Source: Scleroderma bovista
Lineage: Eukaryota; Basidiomycota; Agaricomycetes; Boletales; Sclerodermataceae
DNA: 64,000 nt
Assembly (NCBI GenBank): GCA_037178675.1
Contig: JAYMGJ010000030.1
Span: 1 to 64,000, forward strand
Direction: 5' to 3'
The position numbers were made by a program, and so were the translations under genes. Positions 9,351 through 23,115 of this stretch are shown here, piece after piece; position 1 is the stretch's first letter, and each line of letters opens with the position of its first letter. The notes under the pieces were generated by a model, which had not been told where the DNA came from, did not search any database, and saw only the letters and a list, made by a program, of their open reading frames with translations.

Positions 9351-11686
9351 CCTAAGTGAGGGAAGAGGTCAGAACAACCAACAACCAACACCAAATGACA
9401 GCAATATGCGAGTGGTGGTCTTCCTTTGCGTTTCTGATATTTAATCTCCTCAGGGGAATGTGCTGCACGCCTTCAGGAAGGATGCAGGAGGGAAGGGAAG
9501 GGCTTCTGATGGGGATGGAATGCGACTTGGGATGGTATTGACTCCTCTTCAGCCTACCACAGTGGTTAGGAAGAGTCCTGGGATTGAAGAGCAATGATAG
9601 ATTGATGACAGGGGTGCAACAGCAGTGATGGAGCAGAGGGGAAGCAAGGGGACAGTTCCTGCTTCAAGAATGCGATGGACAGTGATGGGATGGAGTGGAC
9701 AGTGATGCTAGACTGCGCTTCAGCCTAGAGAAATGATCAGATACAAGATATATCTGATAAACAGCAATATAGGAGCTTTAGGCCAGCACTGAGTGACCTA
9801 CAAGTCCAAAGACAGAGATAGAGCTTATAGACAGTGAGGGAGAGTGAATGTGGTCGCTTTATTGAGGGGGAAGCAGACACTTCCTTGCAGCCTTTGGCTG
9901 CTGCTTTATATACAGGAGGGGCTGTGGCCCTGTAAGCACAAATGACTAAGTGCTTGGTAAGAAATTGGTAAGAAATTGGTAAGCGATTGATAAGCAGTGT
10001 AATCAGGCTGAGTCATCGATGGGGAGAGCCTGAACAAGCTGCTGAGCCAAGGGAAAGAGCAAAAACATAGGTAAAAAGGGGTGTATAACCAAGAATATGG
10101 AAAAATCATTGCATGGGGCCCAAAAGAGAGGGGGGGAAAGCATGGGATGAGTAGATCGAAGCTAAATGAGCATATGCGATGACATAATGCATATGAATCA
10201 TAGGGGCATGAGTCATGAATTGATAAGCAGCATGATAAGCATGATTTGAAGGATGATTGGTAAGTGATTGGTAAGGGGAGTAATGGGGATTAGTAATGCC
10301 AAGAGGGGATGAATAATGCGCAGCAGAGTGAGTCAGAGTGAGCCAGAGTGACTCTGTGTGACTCAGAAAGAAGGGAAGCACAACCTATGATTTATTGAAC
10401 TTTAGATCTGGAGATGAGCTTCTGAAGCAGTGCCACTGATGGGAGTGGCTGGGGGATAATAAAAGAATTGATCCGACCAGAAGAGCAGTGTCAGGGGGCC
10501 TGGAATGACAAGTAGAGTCACAGCTGGTCACGGAGTGTCACAAATCCCTTGGATTGAGCTTCTGTAGAGCAAAAATGCGAAATTTGGTGCTCCCGAAGTG
10601 CAGTCTTCCCTTGAGCAGTAAGGGGAAGGTTCTGTACTCTATTAGGGCTCCTAAGAAGGGTTCTAGAGCACTGTTTCATTTGTGTTTGTTGCGGGATAGC
10701 AGGGAAGAGAATCGCAAGTAGCGGATTCGACGTGTCCAGGGAAGCAAGATGAATGATAGAGGGAGATGGATGTGACAGGACTCTGGGATGAAAGGACCAT
10801 ATGCAGAGGACTCAGGAGACACAGAGACAACCAGGTATGAATTTTCAAGTCTAACGATAGACTTGAGATGACCAAAGTATGTGCGCGACGCAGGACTGAC
10901 GAGGAGAACGTGCTGACCGAGAACGAGAGGGACTGAGGGAGCAGGCTGGGAAGATATGTACCAGACAGTACACAGGAGCTCAGGGAGAGGCTGTCCCAAG
11001 AGCAGGACATAGTTGAGGTCTGCTGCAATAGTGGAGAAACATTCCAGAGAAAATGTGGACTCCATAGTGAGTGATGAAGCGGGTGTCTGGATTGCGGGTG
11101 GAATATCTCCGTGGGAAATGAACGGATTTACATCGGAACTTGACAGGCAGATAGACCACGGTCTAGGCTCCATGATGGTATAGTCACATGATTGATAGCT
11201 TCAAAAATGGCGGAGCTATTCAAAATATCGGAATGCCGGCACTGGGCGCCTAAATTTGACATTTGGGCGCTAAAAATGATTCTTCCCTTTCTCCTTTGTT
11301 TCTCTATCGTTTCTTCTGCTTCTTTGGTTGTTCTGGTATGGGAGTTGGACTGCAGTAGGTTGCATTCCTCTCTCATACTGAAATGATCACCAATCCTTGG
11401 ATTCTTCTGCTTCTTGGCGGTTCTCATGCGATAGATGACTGTCCATGTTGGCATTCATCTCTCGCATCAGGATAGTCATTCTTGTGCGATAGATGGCTAC
11501 AACGAGCTTGTATTCATTCTTTGCATAAGGATAGTCTTGACTTTGCGTGATATGGATAGCGAGGGCTGTCTGTATCCCTCAAGTCGGGACAATCTTTCAA
11601 CAGATCTTGGGTGTTCATTCTTCACATTAGTTTCATCGGCTAACTTTCTCCATGTCCACAGTACCAAACACGTTTGGTGCGTGACA
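9351..11686 (-). mobile_element. R2-A: long solo LTR, family R2 (about 2.33 kb)
   Basis: On the minus strand it starts TGTCACGCACCAAACG at 11686 and runs to CCTCTTCCCTCACTTAGG at 9351. The expected terminal GCRCACA is replaced by unrelated bases, so the 3' end is altered. The right flank begins CCGC (11687-11690). The left flank does not repeat it, and the left flanking sequence does not continue the gene on the right, suggesting truncation or ectopic recombination. The element lies within the 3' part of the DUF6698-type gene. Confidence 0.75.
10676..11173 (-). CDS. LTR-embedded reading frame, R2-A copy (165 codons)
   Basis: A complete open frame in U3 begins MEPRPWSICLSSSDVN and ends RFSSLLSRNKHK. 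It is nearly identical in R2-B (29355-29852) and R2-D (62432-62929), and is aligned without gaps to the R1 frame. It has many hydrophobic and Pro/Ser stretches, and no domain that I recognise. See the finding on selection. Confidence 0.5.
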   Translation of the reverse strand: MEPRPWSICLSSSDVNPFISHGDIPPAIQTPASSLTMESTFSLECFSTIAADLNYVLLLGQPLPELLCTVWYISSQPAPSVPLVLGQHVLLVSPASRTYFGHLKSIVRLENSYLVVSVSPESSAYGPFIPESCHIHLPLSFILLPWTRRIRYLRFSSLLSRNKHK

Positions 11687-12717
11687 CCGCATCCCGTGAA
11701 TGTGTGCATTACCGGAGCGAGTAGCCTTGGGCTCCTGGTCAACTGAGCTCGGTGATGTGAAGATATGTTTATATGCCCTGAGACTGTTAGCACGGAAAGA
11801 GGAAGAAAAATAGGTCCTTACCGAAACAAGCAGGCCACTGTGCAAAAGCCCATTCCAAGGATCTTCCTGATCGTATGAATAATCTGCATACAAAAACACA
11901 GGCCATTGATCCCCTGCAACCTGGATTTGCCCATTGACGAGCTTGGACCTGGTGCTGGATGCAACATGGTCAGTTATTCAGTAGAGGTGTAACAAACGTG
12001 AACTCACTCAGAATGATTCCAGTCAAGGCCCGCTGGACACAACAACACCCCCGTGCGTTCATGCTGGAACCCACGACCAGACTTGACGTTGCGCAGAATA
12101 TGGGGGTTAAGGCTCTGTCCCTTGGGTGTGATCCAATCTATAATGGCACTTTTCATTCCTTTTGTGTCGTCAGCACGGGCACCATTAGCACCCTTCTGAA
12201 TCTGATGGGGATTGTGAACACTGATTTCACTGGGGAGGCTATGGTCGACATACCAAATCTGTGATCTCAATGACCTCTTCCTCTGATGAATTCATAAGAT
12301 GACCCTCTAACCCAGACACTATCCGCAAAAGTTCACGGAACACTGAATACTCCTTGCGCTCGCTGCAAAAAGTATTACTTAAGTCCCGACAACGGAACAT
12401 TATTCACAACTCATGCAGCTGTTAAATTTTCCTCCGGTTCATCAGCCCGCTCACCCATCATGGCGATGCCATTGGCAAGTAAGGTCTGGATATTGCAAAA
12501 CGAATGAGCGACGTGGCCAAAATGGCGACCATGGTGGACTAAGGGATCCTGCGTAGTTCTAGAGAATAGTTAGAGCAGCATCAGACCACAAAGATCAAAG
12601 AGCTTACACTTTTTTTCTGGGTCCAAGCTCTAAAGCGTTGGAAGCCCCACGCTTCTGCGGTCTTGAGGATCCACTGGGAACGAGCTCAGTGTTGGGCTGC
12701 TGTGGACTGCTTGTCAT
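11687..12717 (-). pseudogene. DUF6698-type multicopy gene, 3' end lost to R2-A
   Basis: ATG at 12717 opens MTSSPQQPNTELVPSGSS, a short Ser-rich N-terminus ending in a basic KKV before an intron. Following exons carry DPLVHHGRHFGHVAHSFCN, then ADLIQKGANGARADDTKG-like sequence, DWITPKGQSLNP, GVLLCPAGLDW, GDQWPVFLYADYSYD, EDPWNGLLHSGLLV and YKHIFTSPSSVDQEPKATRSG, in the order expected of the Agaricomycete family I associate with DUF6698 (a family of unknown function expanded in mushrooms). Introns of about 50-60 nt are visible. The conserved C-terminal third after TRSGNAHIHGM is absent: R2-A begins there and no continuation is found on its far side. At least one TGA/frame problem occurs near the second intron, so I call it a pseudogene. 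Family assignment is from memory. Confidence 0.7.
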
Positions 12718-12771
12718 GTGGGAGAGTTAGCTGTGGGACTCCAAATCCATCTTGGCGGTTGAGTTGTTTGG

Positions 12772-12779
12772 ATTTTATA
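12772..12779 (-). promoter_or_regulatory. TATA box upstream of the DUF6698-type gene
   Basis: TATAAAAT on the minus strand lies 55-62 bp before the ATG at 12717, a plausible core promoter spacing. Confidence 0.4.
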
Positions 12780-12910
12780 CCTCCTGGATGCATTCCTACA
12801 GGGCCAAGGGTGCTTGGAGTCAACGGTGGCGGCGCTACTGCAGCACAGCCACCAATACATGGATGTAAACCTAAGCGCCAGCCTGGTGAGGCTATGATGA
12901 CACTTTAGTA

Positions 12911-13590
12911 ATTGAACTGGCTTCAGGTAATCTATCTTATCAAATCAGAGAGCTCGCCGCTGGAGTATTCAGAGTGTAACGTAACTTGGGGGCTCTTTCA
13001 GATGCCAGTCTGTGGCGGTATCCTTGCCTTAGCGAACCTGAAGGACAATTTTTGGCTGGCTGCACACTGCACAGAATCCTGTGGAAGGGTAAGAGTGTCC
13101 GCTTTCCTGCTGAGCCTGAATATTGCCGTTGTGTCCAGACAGACACTCAGATGCAAAGACCATCAAATGGTCACAGCCAGTGAAAAAGGCTGGCTCAAAA
13201 AGCACGGTCCGAAGTATAGTCACAACTCGTTACGTACTTCCACGACGATGACAACGGAGGTTCAAATGACATCACGGTTGGCCAGAAAAATGTTGGATGG
13301 CCACGAAACATTGGTTAGTGGCGATGCAGAAAGCGTGGGGTAACACACATACTAATAGTACTAGTAAGACAGACATGATGACAGACGGGTTCAAGACCTG
13401 TACTGTCACAACACAGAGTGTACACTTGCAAGTACCAGACAATGCACCGATCCGCAAAAGCCGCAAGTAGGGAAGTGCTCTAATTGGATGGAAAGGGTCA
13501 AGGGAAAAGGAACCCTGAAGCCAGTCTAAATGCCATGAGAGTACTACTCACCATTGCAGATTCCTCGGGTAAAATTGCAGATTGGCAAGT
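12911..13590. other. no recognisable gene
   Basis: Both strands have short open frames (longest about 143 codons at 12912-13343, plus strand), but none shows a domain, coherent exon structure or a match to the other families in the window. I see nothing that I can name. Confidence 0.4.
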
Positions 13591-13995
13591 CAAACTTGAC
13601 AAATTGACAAGAACTGCTTGTATGCATCAGTAGGTGGCAGTGTCATTAAAGAAGAGTGACCATGAAGCTCCCCGTTTGGAAGTCTCGTACCAGACAATGT
13701 GTGTTGACCACACATCAAATTGATAAGAACTGCTTGTATGCATCAGTAGATGGTGATGTTATCAAAGAAGAGTGACCATGATGGTCCCCATTCGAAAGGA
13801 CAAGCATTTTTACTCTCGTACCAGACAATGCATGTGAAACACACATCAAATTGATAGTAGGAACTGCTGGGGGCCAATGAGAAACTGACAAGTAGTACAA
13901 TTGAGCCGAGATTGCCGAACAGCCACAGAATATGCACTAGTGGGTGGCGGTGTTGCATCAAAAAACTACCCATTTGGAAGGACATATGAGCTCAC
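13590..13995. repeat. imperfect tandem repeat, about 3 units of 115-140 bp
   Basis: A unit containing CTCGTACCAGACAATG, CACACATCAAATTGATA, AGAACTGCTTGTATGCAT, and AAGAAGAGTGACCATGA recurs near 13600, 13690 and 13815, with the third copy diverging. CGTACCAGAC also appears in the preceding DNA (13430), so the array may extend upstream in degraded form. Non-coding. Confidence 0.6.
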
Positions 13996-13999
13996 TTGT

Positions 14000-15299
14000 T
14001 GCTTATGCAGACCGCGGCATCCAGTAAAACCTTCAATTGGTATTCACTTAAGCTTGATAATCTGAAGAAATCCATTTAAGGCTTGTCATGGACTAGTTAC
14101 CTATCTATCTCTCGCCCAAACGCCATACTTCAGTGTCGAGAGAGAATGTCTGCTAATATTGAAGGCATGTCAAAACGTGGTTGTTAACTTGGACTGTGTC
14201 CTGACCTTGATTAATAGACAGCGGGGTTGTGCCGGTGGAGACCCACAGTCCAGATCTGGACGAAATTCGTCAAAGGCTCCTTGAAAGCTCAGATGCAGAG
14301 CAGAGCAACATGCAAATACCAATCAAGCAACCTCGAACCATTAGAGCCTCGGAGGAAGTGGTGTTACTCCTTCAGCTGGTGTCCCATGTGACAGAAATCA
14401 AGCCCAAGGGCAATATCTTGATCGCCGATTGCGTGGCCCAATTAGGCCCAAATGAAATAGCTTCTCGCCCCAGTGAGAAATTTTGCTGGGCATGTGGATA
14501 TTCAGATAGAGATCCTTTCGAGGAATCCAAGAATCCATGCAGTTTCTGTTGAGAAAGTACTTTGTTACCTTGTAGTCTTGTTTCCAGCCATTCTGGGGAC
14601 CTCTGGTCGGACATTCAGATATATTTGACGGAAACGTCCCCATAACGTCTGGTGCAGTATCATCTAGATCACATACTTTGGCCTGTGATATGGGTAGTTA
14701 TGTGGGTAATGGAAAGTACACTATCTCTCACCTCTAGAGCGAATCTTGAAGTGGGAGTCGTGGGATGCTGAACCAAGTTGTTTGACAGAGGCTGCAAGTT
14801 GGTGGACATAGTCCAGTGCAGAAATCCATCGCATTGCAGAGATTACTTGCTCAGCGTGGTACCTTGTTTCACCCGACCGACCTACTGATCTGCAGATCCA
14901 GTCTGCCAAAGTATCCAAGGGCTCCAAGCCGACTGACATGTAGTTCAAGTGAATCAGCCAACCGACTACTGTTTGTAGACTACTCACAGAAAGAAGGGTT
15001 GTCGGGACAGCCAACGTAGCACTGCACATGTAAGTTGTGTCAGTACTGCCAAACACGAGTGTGCCAGAAGTTTACATTGTGGTTAGATGCTAGCCAGACA
15101 CGATCATGTCAAAACGGCTGCGTACATCGTGAATGATGACCTCCTCAACACTGTCTTCTATGGTATAGATATCAAGGTTCTCCAGGGCATATCCATCCTA
15201 CCAATGGAAGGTCAAGGCGACACACTTTTGGATAATAAAAAAAGCTATTCAAACCTTTTCCAAATGGAGCACACCGCCATAGGCAAGAGAGTGACCGAG

Positions 15300-15300
<1 letters not shown>
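14000..15300. other. unassigned, possibly degraded minus-strand gene pieces
   Basis: A 107-codon plus-strand frame (14229-14552) and a 111-codon minus-strand frame (14721-15056) are present. GT-AG-like junctions on the minus strand (near 14727 and 14700) hint at exons, but I recognise no family. It lies just downstream of the minus-strand PRP8 fragment and does not match the PRP8 C-terminal half that should follow. Confidence 0.3.
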
Positions 15301-17138
<1,838 letters not shown>

Positions 17139-17304
17139 TTAGTCACATTCAGTTGACGGAAGAGGTTCTTCCTCGTCATAGCCTTCTCCGAACGGGCCTT
17201 GAGCTCGTTCAGAACGAAGAATTCTTCAGATGATGGTATGGCGATAATGGATGGACCTGGGGAGCAAGTTGTAAATGAGGGAAAGGGGCGAAATCATTCC
17301 TCAC

Positions 17305-17480
17305 TGCCAAGGCATTGAACGTGGCCATTCCAGGAGAACCCAAGTTTGAGCCTCTTTACCGTGACATGGACACGTTTGACTTGGGCTGGAACGAGTTTAA
17401 CGATATCAGCAAGCCATTATTCACCAACAGATTCATACCGAGTACAGTCGCTTTCCGAGTGCGCCCCAAGCAATACAAGT
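17305..17480 (+). pseudogene. PRP8: PRP8 fragment (earlier segment), opposite strand
   Basis: The plus strand encodes [20 protein letters not shown], then DTFDLGW and NEFNDISK, which correspond to a part of PRP8 well N-terminal to the segment on the minus strand next door. The reading frame degrades after about 17450. The inverted orientation relative to 15300-17135 shows that the duplicate was rearranged. Confidence 0.75.
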
Positions 17481-17499
17481 TGGCCATGACAGGTAGGGT

Positions 17500-17990
17500 G
17501 AGTGACCAAGAGCGGTAGGAAGGTCCATTGATGGTGGAGGTCGTTCGCCAACGTTACACAGTGGGCAGTCAGAGAGGGGGAGGTGAGGGCAGAGGGAAAG
17601 GAACTCACCGCAGGCGCGGTCATACGAGGTAGCCTCATGATGTGACACAAGGATCACAAGGATCACAAAAAAGTACGTACTGTGTACTAGGAAGCCCGGC
17701 CTATCGGCTCCAAGTTGAATGCCGCCTGCATCACTATTGATCTCTTCTTCCCGTATATACAGTAGGGACTCCGGGTTAGTCTCCCCAAGGCAGACCAAAG
17801 ATTTGATGGAAGATAATTGTTCCCTCTGCGACTTACTCCGGGTGCATGAAAGGAGAATAATGTCAATTTCTCACACTCATCCTGAAAAGGGAACACTTTC
17901 GAAAGTTGCACTTGTCATACATTACTAAGCTCTTCCCCAGAACCCTTTGCAAGCAAACCCCTCTTAACACCTTAGGCCCTGAATCCCGTC
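17500..17990. other. no recognisable gene
   Basis: Short minus-strand frames with possible splice sites are present (for example a GAEEINSDAGG-like segment around 17720), but no family is recognised. Confidence 0.35.
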
Positions 17991-18000
17991 ACACCACGCA

Positions 18001-18990
18001 ATGTCCAGTTTTTACTGGGCTAGTCATTGCCTGGCGACTGCTCTGCCACCATCACTGACACGTCGCCATCACTCCAAGGATGAATTTATTCTCGACCACG
18101 TCACTTGGCTCAGGTGAGTGTTTTCAATCTTTGGCGTTCAACTGATATTTCTAGATTCAATTTTCAATCTTCTGCGTCGTTGCGGTCTGAGGACCTCACA
18201 GAGGCATTTCAAAGGGTCCCCAGGTGGTTGCGTGGCTCGCATGTTTGCATGTTTGCATGGTAAGCTCTTTTGCCTTCTCGTGTCCAGCTAATGTTTTGCA
18301 AGTTTGACTTTGATTCTTTCACATTGTCGTTGACGTCTATGGACCTTATTTGGACAGTCACAGGGACTAATGGATGACCTTGATGACATAGGCAAGTTGT
18401 CATTTCATGATCTCTGGTATGGGCGGATGCGCTGACTCTCTGTGGACAGTTGTGCACCTTCAATTTGCTGTCAGGCAATGTTGCCACCGCTTGCTGTGTC
18501 GCAACCCTCACCGTCGCCGTCACCTCCATTTCATTCGCCAGCAACGTCGCTCGTCACCTTGCTCTCAACATCTCTTGTCTTGTTGCCATCATGCTCAATC
18601 CCTTCGCACGCATTTTTGACTGGTCTCAAGGTATTGCATCCCCCCCTCCCCGAGGTCTCTGACTGCCGTGTTCTGACGTTCTCGGATGGTTTTTACAGGT
18701 GTCCCTGTGTCGTTCTTGATCCTTGGTGCGTCTGTGCACTTTCTCGACCCTTCTGTGTGGTTTCTGGTGAGGTTCAACTGATCCTTGCGCCCTCTTGTGC
18801 CTCTAGCACGTTTAGGTAAGTTTGGTTACTCTTTCAGCACTTACTAACTTTCCATGGTGTGTTTGCAGTGGTCTTCGTATCGTCAATAGCACTTGGCACA
18901 TCTCTGTGCTGGCGAGATGCATTCGTGTGGTTCCCGGAGTCAGTCGGTTGAGTATAGAGGCATGCAGACGTCATGAGAGAGTGCAAGAGA
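18001..18990 (+). pseudogene. multi-exon membrane-protein fragment, unknown function
   Basis: Plus-strand exons separated by introns with GTGAGT/GTAAGC donors (18114, 18261) encode DEFILDHVTWLR, SLRSEDLTEAFQRVPRWLRG, then hydrophobic stretches (GNVATACCVATLTVAVTS, 18468 onward, and NPFARIFDWSQ), and VSFLILGASVHFLDPSVW (about 18705-18760). The pattern fits a multipass membrane protein family that is repeated in mushroom genomes. In-frame stops and frame changes (near 18660 and 18780) indicate decay. No named domain. Confidence 0.4.
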
Positions 18991-19068
18991 GCATGTGGGC
19001 GACACAAATGGCTTTACTAGTGTACTATAATACAGCATAATATCATTTAAAAACATGTGCAACAGTAC

Positions 19069-20810
19069 TTATGCCAATGGAACTACCCTAATAGAAAGCC
19101 AACCATTTGTCCTTTTATTCGTGGGCGTCACAAATGTCACATTCGCTGGCTTCTCCCCAGATAATTTGGCCCTTGGTTTGAACCGGGACTTGTCAGCATT
19201 GAGGCCGCAATCGGGGTTCAAGCACTGGATATTCCAGCAAGTTGCGTCCTTAGCAGTTACTGTCCATGGTTGGACGGAGGCACACGTGGGGCAGAGGAAG
19301 GGGATGTTGTGTCCATATGGTCGCGTGTTGGCATTCCACCAGACATACTTGTCGCACGTCATGGATGCGGTGGGAGGCAAGGAGCGGTCGAAATGGAAGT
19401 GCACAATGTCAGTATGGGCCCCTAATTCCGAGTCCCGTTCCAGGGAATGCGGAAGGCTGGCAGGGAAGTCAATTGACTGGATTATCTTCGACCAGAATAA
19501 GGTGAGGAGGAAGATGTTGGCGAGAGGGGCCTGGAAGCGCGGCATGACAAAAGCAATGCAGTCGTGAATAGGAAGCCTAGAGGCGAAGCATGAGAAATTT
19601 AATGAAATAGTAGAAAAAAGAACATGACTTACTGGATGAGAGCTGTTTGAAGACTCAGGAATGATTCCTCAAACTGGACGACCCAACCGCAGGTCAGGAG
19701 GACGACCGTGGCACCACTAAGGAATGGTGTAATTCCTCCGCACAGTATTGTTTTGAAGAACTAAAAAATGAGCCTTGTGAACTTCAATACAAAAAAAAGC
19801 TAACATACATTGGTGACTTCATCGGCCACCGGACCATCACGCCGTTCATGGTTACAGAGACCTAGGAACAGGTCGCCTTGATTTTCCTCACTGTGGGTGG
19901 TAATGAAGAGGAGGACATGGGCAGACTCAGCGCGCTGCAACTGTTTGACCAAAGTGGCCATCTTCGATCGATGGTCGGCCTCTTTGGCCGTGGTCCCAGC
20001 GTCAAATTCAAGTTCAAAAAGAGGAGGTCACCGGGGCGAAAATAGGTGCAGAATGATTCATAAACGAGGCGTGGGGGCAACCCATGCGGATCCATGCTGG
20101 CGAGGTATAGATGAATGATGGCGAGGGGGTCATCATTTACCTCACTACGGGAAGACATCCTGTAGTGAGTGTGGATGTGTGGGTTGGTGGGCAGGACGGG
20201 CACTTGTGCACCATCTTCGTTTTTAGTTGTAAAACCCTGAGAGAAAAACGGAACATCAGTCAGAAATAATTGACGAGTCAGCCAGACTCACCCAGTAAGG
20301 GTGAAATGCCCTTTTCCCATTGCTTCTGGTCACCCAATCTTCTAGTTCGTTTCGTGACATCCCGGACAACAAAATTCAATGCCATCGCCTACGGCGGCGT
20401 CTTTGTATTTTTTGGGCACGATGAGGCAGGACGTGCACACCGTCCTTCTGCACCGGCTGCAGCAATAAAGACTGCCACCATCCTGACAGAAACAACAAAA
20501 CTATAGCAAAGAAACAAAATTCAACAAAATAAGTGAAAGTAAGGATTATGCCACTTACACGGTTGCGTGTGTAAGAAACACGAAAACCTTCTGCCACTTC
20601 TTCTTCCATTGGGACGGGGGAGGAGGGTGGTGTGGTGAGGGGGGATTCCCCGCCTTCTATCTCCAGGGAGTCGCGGCGATGGGCACGACCTCCCGCGCTG
20701 CATTTTCATGTGGACATCATGGCAACGGTGAGCTTAACCTTGGCCGCCTGGGCGGCAGAGCGCTGGTTCTTGCCAAACAATTTCCTTGCGGTGCACTTGG
20801 TTCGGGCCAT
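19069..20810 (-). pseudogene. histone-H3-tail-like N-terminus + PHD-like cysteines + caspase/CHAT-like region
   Basis: ATG at 20810 opens MARTKCTARK, 9 of 10 residues identical to the histone H3 tail (H3 has Q at position 6). A TGA follows about 34 codons in, then a Pro/Ser segment. The next exon (after an intron ending near 20485) has CSRC, VCTSC and FCCPGCH, a PHD/zinc-ribbon-like cluster. Later exons encode YWGFTTKNEDGAQ, THYRMSSRSEV, HVLLFITTHSEE with a candidate His (about 19890-19920), and TVVLLTCGW with a candidate Cys (about 19700), followed by DCIAFVMPRFQAPLANIF. A C-terminal cysteine motif, RPYGHNIPFLCPTC plus CLNPDC (about 19230-19330), is also typical of this repeated mushroom family. 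The His/Cys arrangement suggests a caspase-like (CHAT) fold; that is inference. A T-run slip near 20030, a frame change near 20370 and the TGA make this copy non-functional. Confidence 0.5.
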
Positions 20811-20899
20811 GGTTATAGTTCTAGATGTATGGATGGAGGAGTATGGTAAGATTTGAGGAATTTAGTCGGATCAAGCTTGTCGGAGTGAGCGTGGACAGC

Positions 20900-21345
20900 C
20901 TCCGATAACGTGACTGCATCTCCCACATGATCACATGAACGGGACTTCTAGAGGGAGAATAATATGAAAACGTACTACAGGGGGGTCACTGTTCTGCTAT
21001 GCTGTAAGTTGTAAGTTGTGTCGTGGTAGAACTCTTCAATAATGGGCTAAAATGACCACATAGGTATAATTCTGAGGATCAAACTCTGGCATGCTTCATA
21101 GGAGAGGAGTCTGGGTGAATGTAAGCTGAGACCTTTTGCTTCAGTGGGGTACGAGGTGTAGCAGATGCACAAGGTACTAGAACCTGAATCACGACTATAG
21201 AGAACTGCAGGGGTAAATCCCCGGGTATCCAAGTGTCCACCTGGACCCAACCGGTCAAACCCTCATACCCTCCAACCCATGGGTACATAGCACTTTGAAG
21301 GGTCTCAAGGGTATACCCATGACGGGTTTACCCCGGAAGGGTACT
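20900..21345. other. no gene; GGGTA/TACCC-rich stretch
   Basis: No coding signal is seen. From about 21215 to 21340 the sequence is rich in GGGTA and TACCC motifs (GGGTATCC, ACCCATGGGTAC, GGGTATACCCATG, GGGTTTACCCC), reminiscent of terminal regions of hAT-like elements. The ends of an element cannot be placed. Confidence 0.3.
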
Positions 21346-21548
21346 ATCAAATAGTGTTATTAACTATCCAAAGTACATGATGTATATACACAATAATATA
21401 TCTACATGATCGGGCAGCGGCGTCATCATCATCGTCACACCTCGTGCTGCAGGCAGTTGTTGTCATCACCGTCGTGCCTCTGCGCACTGCAGATGCTGCA
21501 GGCAGACAGTATTTGTCGATGCTTATGATGCGCCTAGCTATGTGTGCC

Positions 21549-21832
21549 ATCGTGCTCGTCCAAGTGGTGGTGGTCACGATACTCGTCGACGTGTGTATGT
21601 ACTATAGGGGTCAGCGTGAGAGGAAGTGGTCACAGGCAAGGGTAAGGGCGGGCAGTCGTCGTCGTCGTCGTGCTCGTCCGAGTGGTGGTGGTCACGACAC
21701 TCATTGATGTGTGTGAGTATGTACTGTGGTCAGCATGAGAGGAGGTGGTTGCAGGGCAAGGGCAAGGGCGGGTGTCGTCGTCGGTGTCGGTCTTTATGTG
21801 CTGCAGGAGTTGTTGTTGTTGTTGTTGTTGTC
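21549..21832. repeat. about 115-bp tandem duplication with GTC and GTT microsatellites
   Basis: Two copies (about 21549-21660 and 21668-21780) share GTGCTCGTCC, GTGGTGGTGGTCACGA, GTCAGC, and GGCAAGGG-(T/C)AAGGGCGGG. GTC runs link them and a GTT run follows at about 21808-21832. Open frames here are by-products of the repeats. Confidence 0.65.
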
Positions 21833-22669
21833 CAAGTTGTGGATGGTGGGGTGGTCATTGTCGTGGCAGATATCGTTGTCATTGTCGTCATCACGTCGTA
21901 GGTCAGCTGGTGACCGTGTCGCGTCGCAAGTCGACAGTGTGTGACTAGCTAAAGAGAGTCAATGCATCACTCAAGATCAGCGATTGTGAGACAGTGACGT
22001 ACCTGTGTCTCCTAAGCTGCCCATCCGACCTGCAAGGTGTCCTTGTGAGATAGTTGGGCATTGTGGGCGATGCTGAAGACTCAAATTCAAACCTGCAAAC
22101 ATTATAACTTACCTAGGGCACATGTGAGTTGCACAGCCACCCAGATCTCCTTCGAGGCATGCGTTTGTGGCCGTTGGAGGGTGGTGTGGTGCGTGAGGTG
22201 TAACGTAGTTGCTCCTTGCAGTAGAGTACCCATACCCTGAGCTCATTTTCCACAACTTATCCATGATCAATCCGGGCCCATTGTATTTCAGCCGCAGCGG
22301 TTGAAACCCCTTGAAACCCCTAAAGAAATATGAATCCCGTGGTTTTCGTTATATTGCTTACCCTGCCTCCCATGAGTACAACTCTTGCAACCGCACTACG
22401 CGCAGCCTCACAGACAGCATACCACAACGTTACCCTGCATATCACGAACCTTATCAATCATTTTGGATTTCTTGACCTTTCCTGGGAATTGGGTGGAATG
22501 GATGTTTGAGAGAAATTGAACAATGGAAACAAGGTGGTTGCTGTCCTTACTATTTTCTAGTTGCACGAGCGGAGTTGAAATTTTGTAGTCCCACATTGTC
22601 AATGACAATGGCTGACTTGTAAACAAGTAATGATGTAATCAGACTTCCAACCACTCTTCTCTCATCCAC

Positions 22670-23115
22670 TATGGTGCGTCCCTCAACCTGCTCTCTTCGA
22701 CATTTGACGTGTATCTGAGAGCCGACGGCAATATCCCACCAACGGTCGACCATACCCGACACCTTTGAAGAAGACGAGAGTGGCAGTTGTCGAGCTTGCT
22801 TGACCCCCATCTCGTCTCCTTTCAAAACTGACTTTCTGCGTTCAACACGTATCTGACACGACTGGAGCCGATGGCAATATCCCACCGACGGTCGACCGTA
22901 CCCGACACCTTTGAAGAAGACGAGATTGGCGGTTGTCGAGCTTGCTCGACCCCCATCTTGTCTCCTCCCAAAGTGTATTGGGACCGACTTTCTGTGTTCA
23001 ACGTGTATCTTACGCGACTGGAGTGGACAGCGGGATCCCACCAACAATGGTCGACCACACCCGACACATTTGATGAACGAATGTGGCGGTTGTCGAGCCT
23101 CGTCTCCTCTCAAGT
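22670..23115. repeat. minisatellite: three imperfect units of about 140-160 bp
   Basis: Units contain CGTGTATCT, CAATATCCCACC, CGGTCGACC, ACCCGACACCTTTGAAGAAG, GGCGGTTGTCGAGC, CGACCCCCAT and GTCTCCT, starting near 22690, 22840 and 23005. The minus strand stays open for 187 codons across them (22550-23113), but the repeat explains this. No protein is claimed. Confidence 0.65.

Noticed and set aside
12912..13343. 143-codon plus-strand frame as a gene
   Set aside because: It has no family match, exon context or promoter that I could support; left as unassigned.
22550..23113. 187-codon minus-strand open frame
   Set aside because: It spans a three-unit minisatellite. The repetition explains the openness and the protein has no sensible composition.
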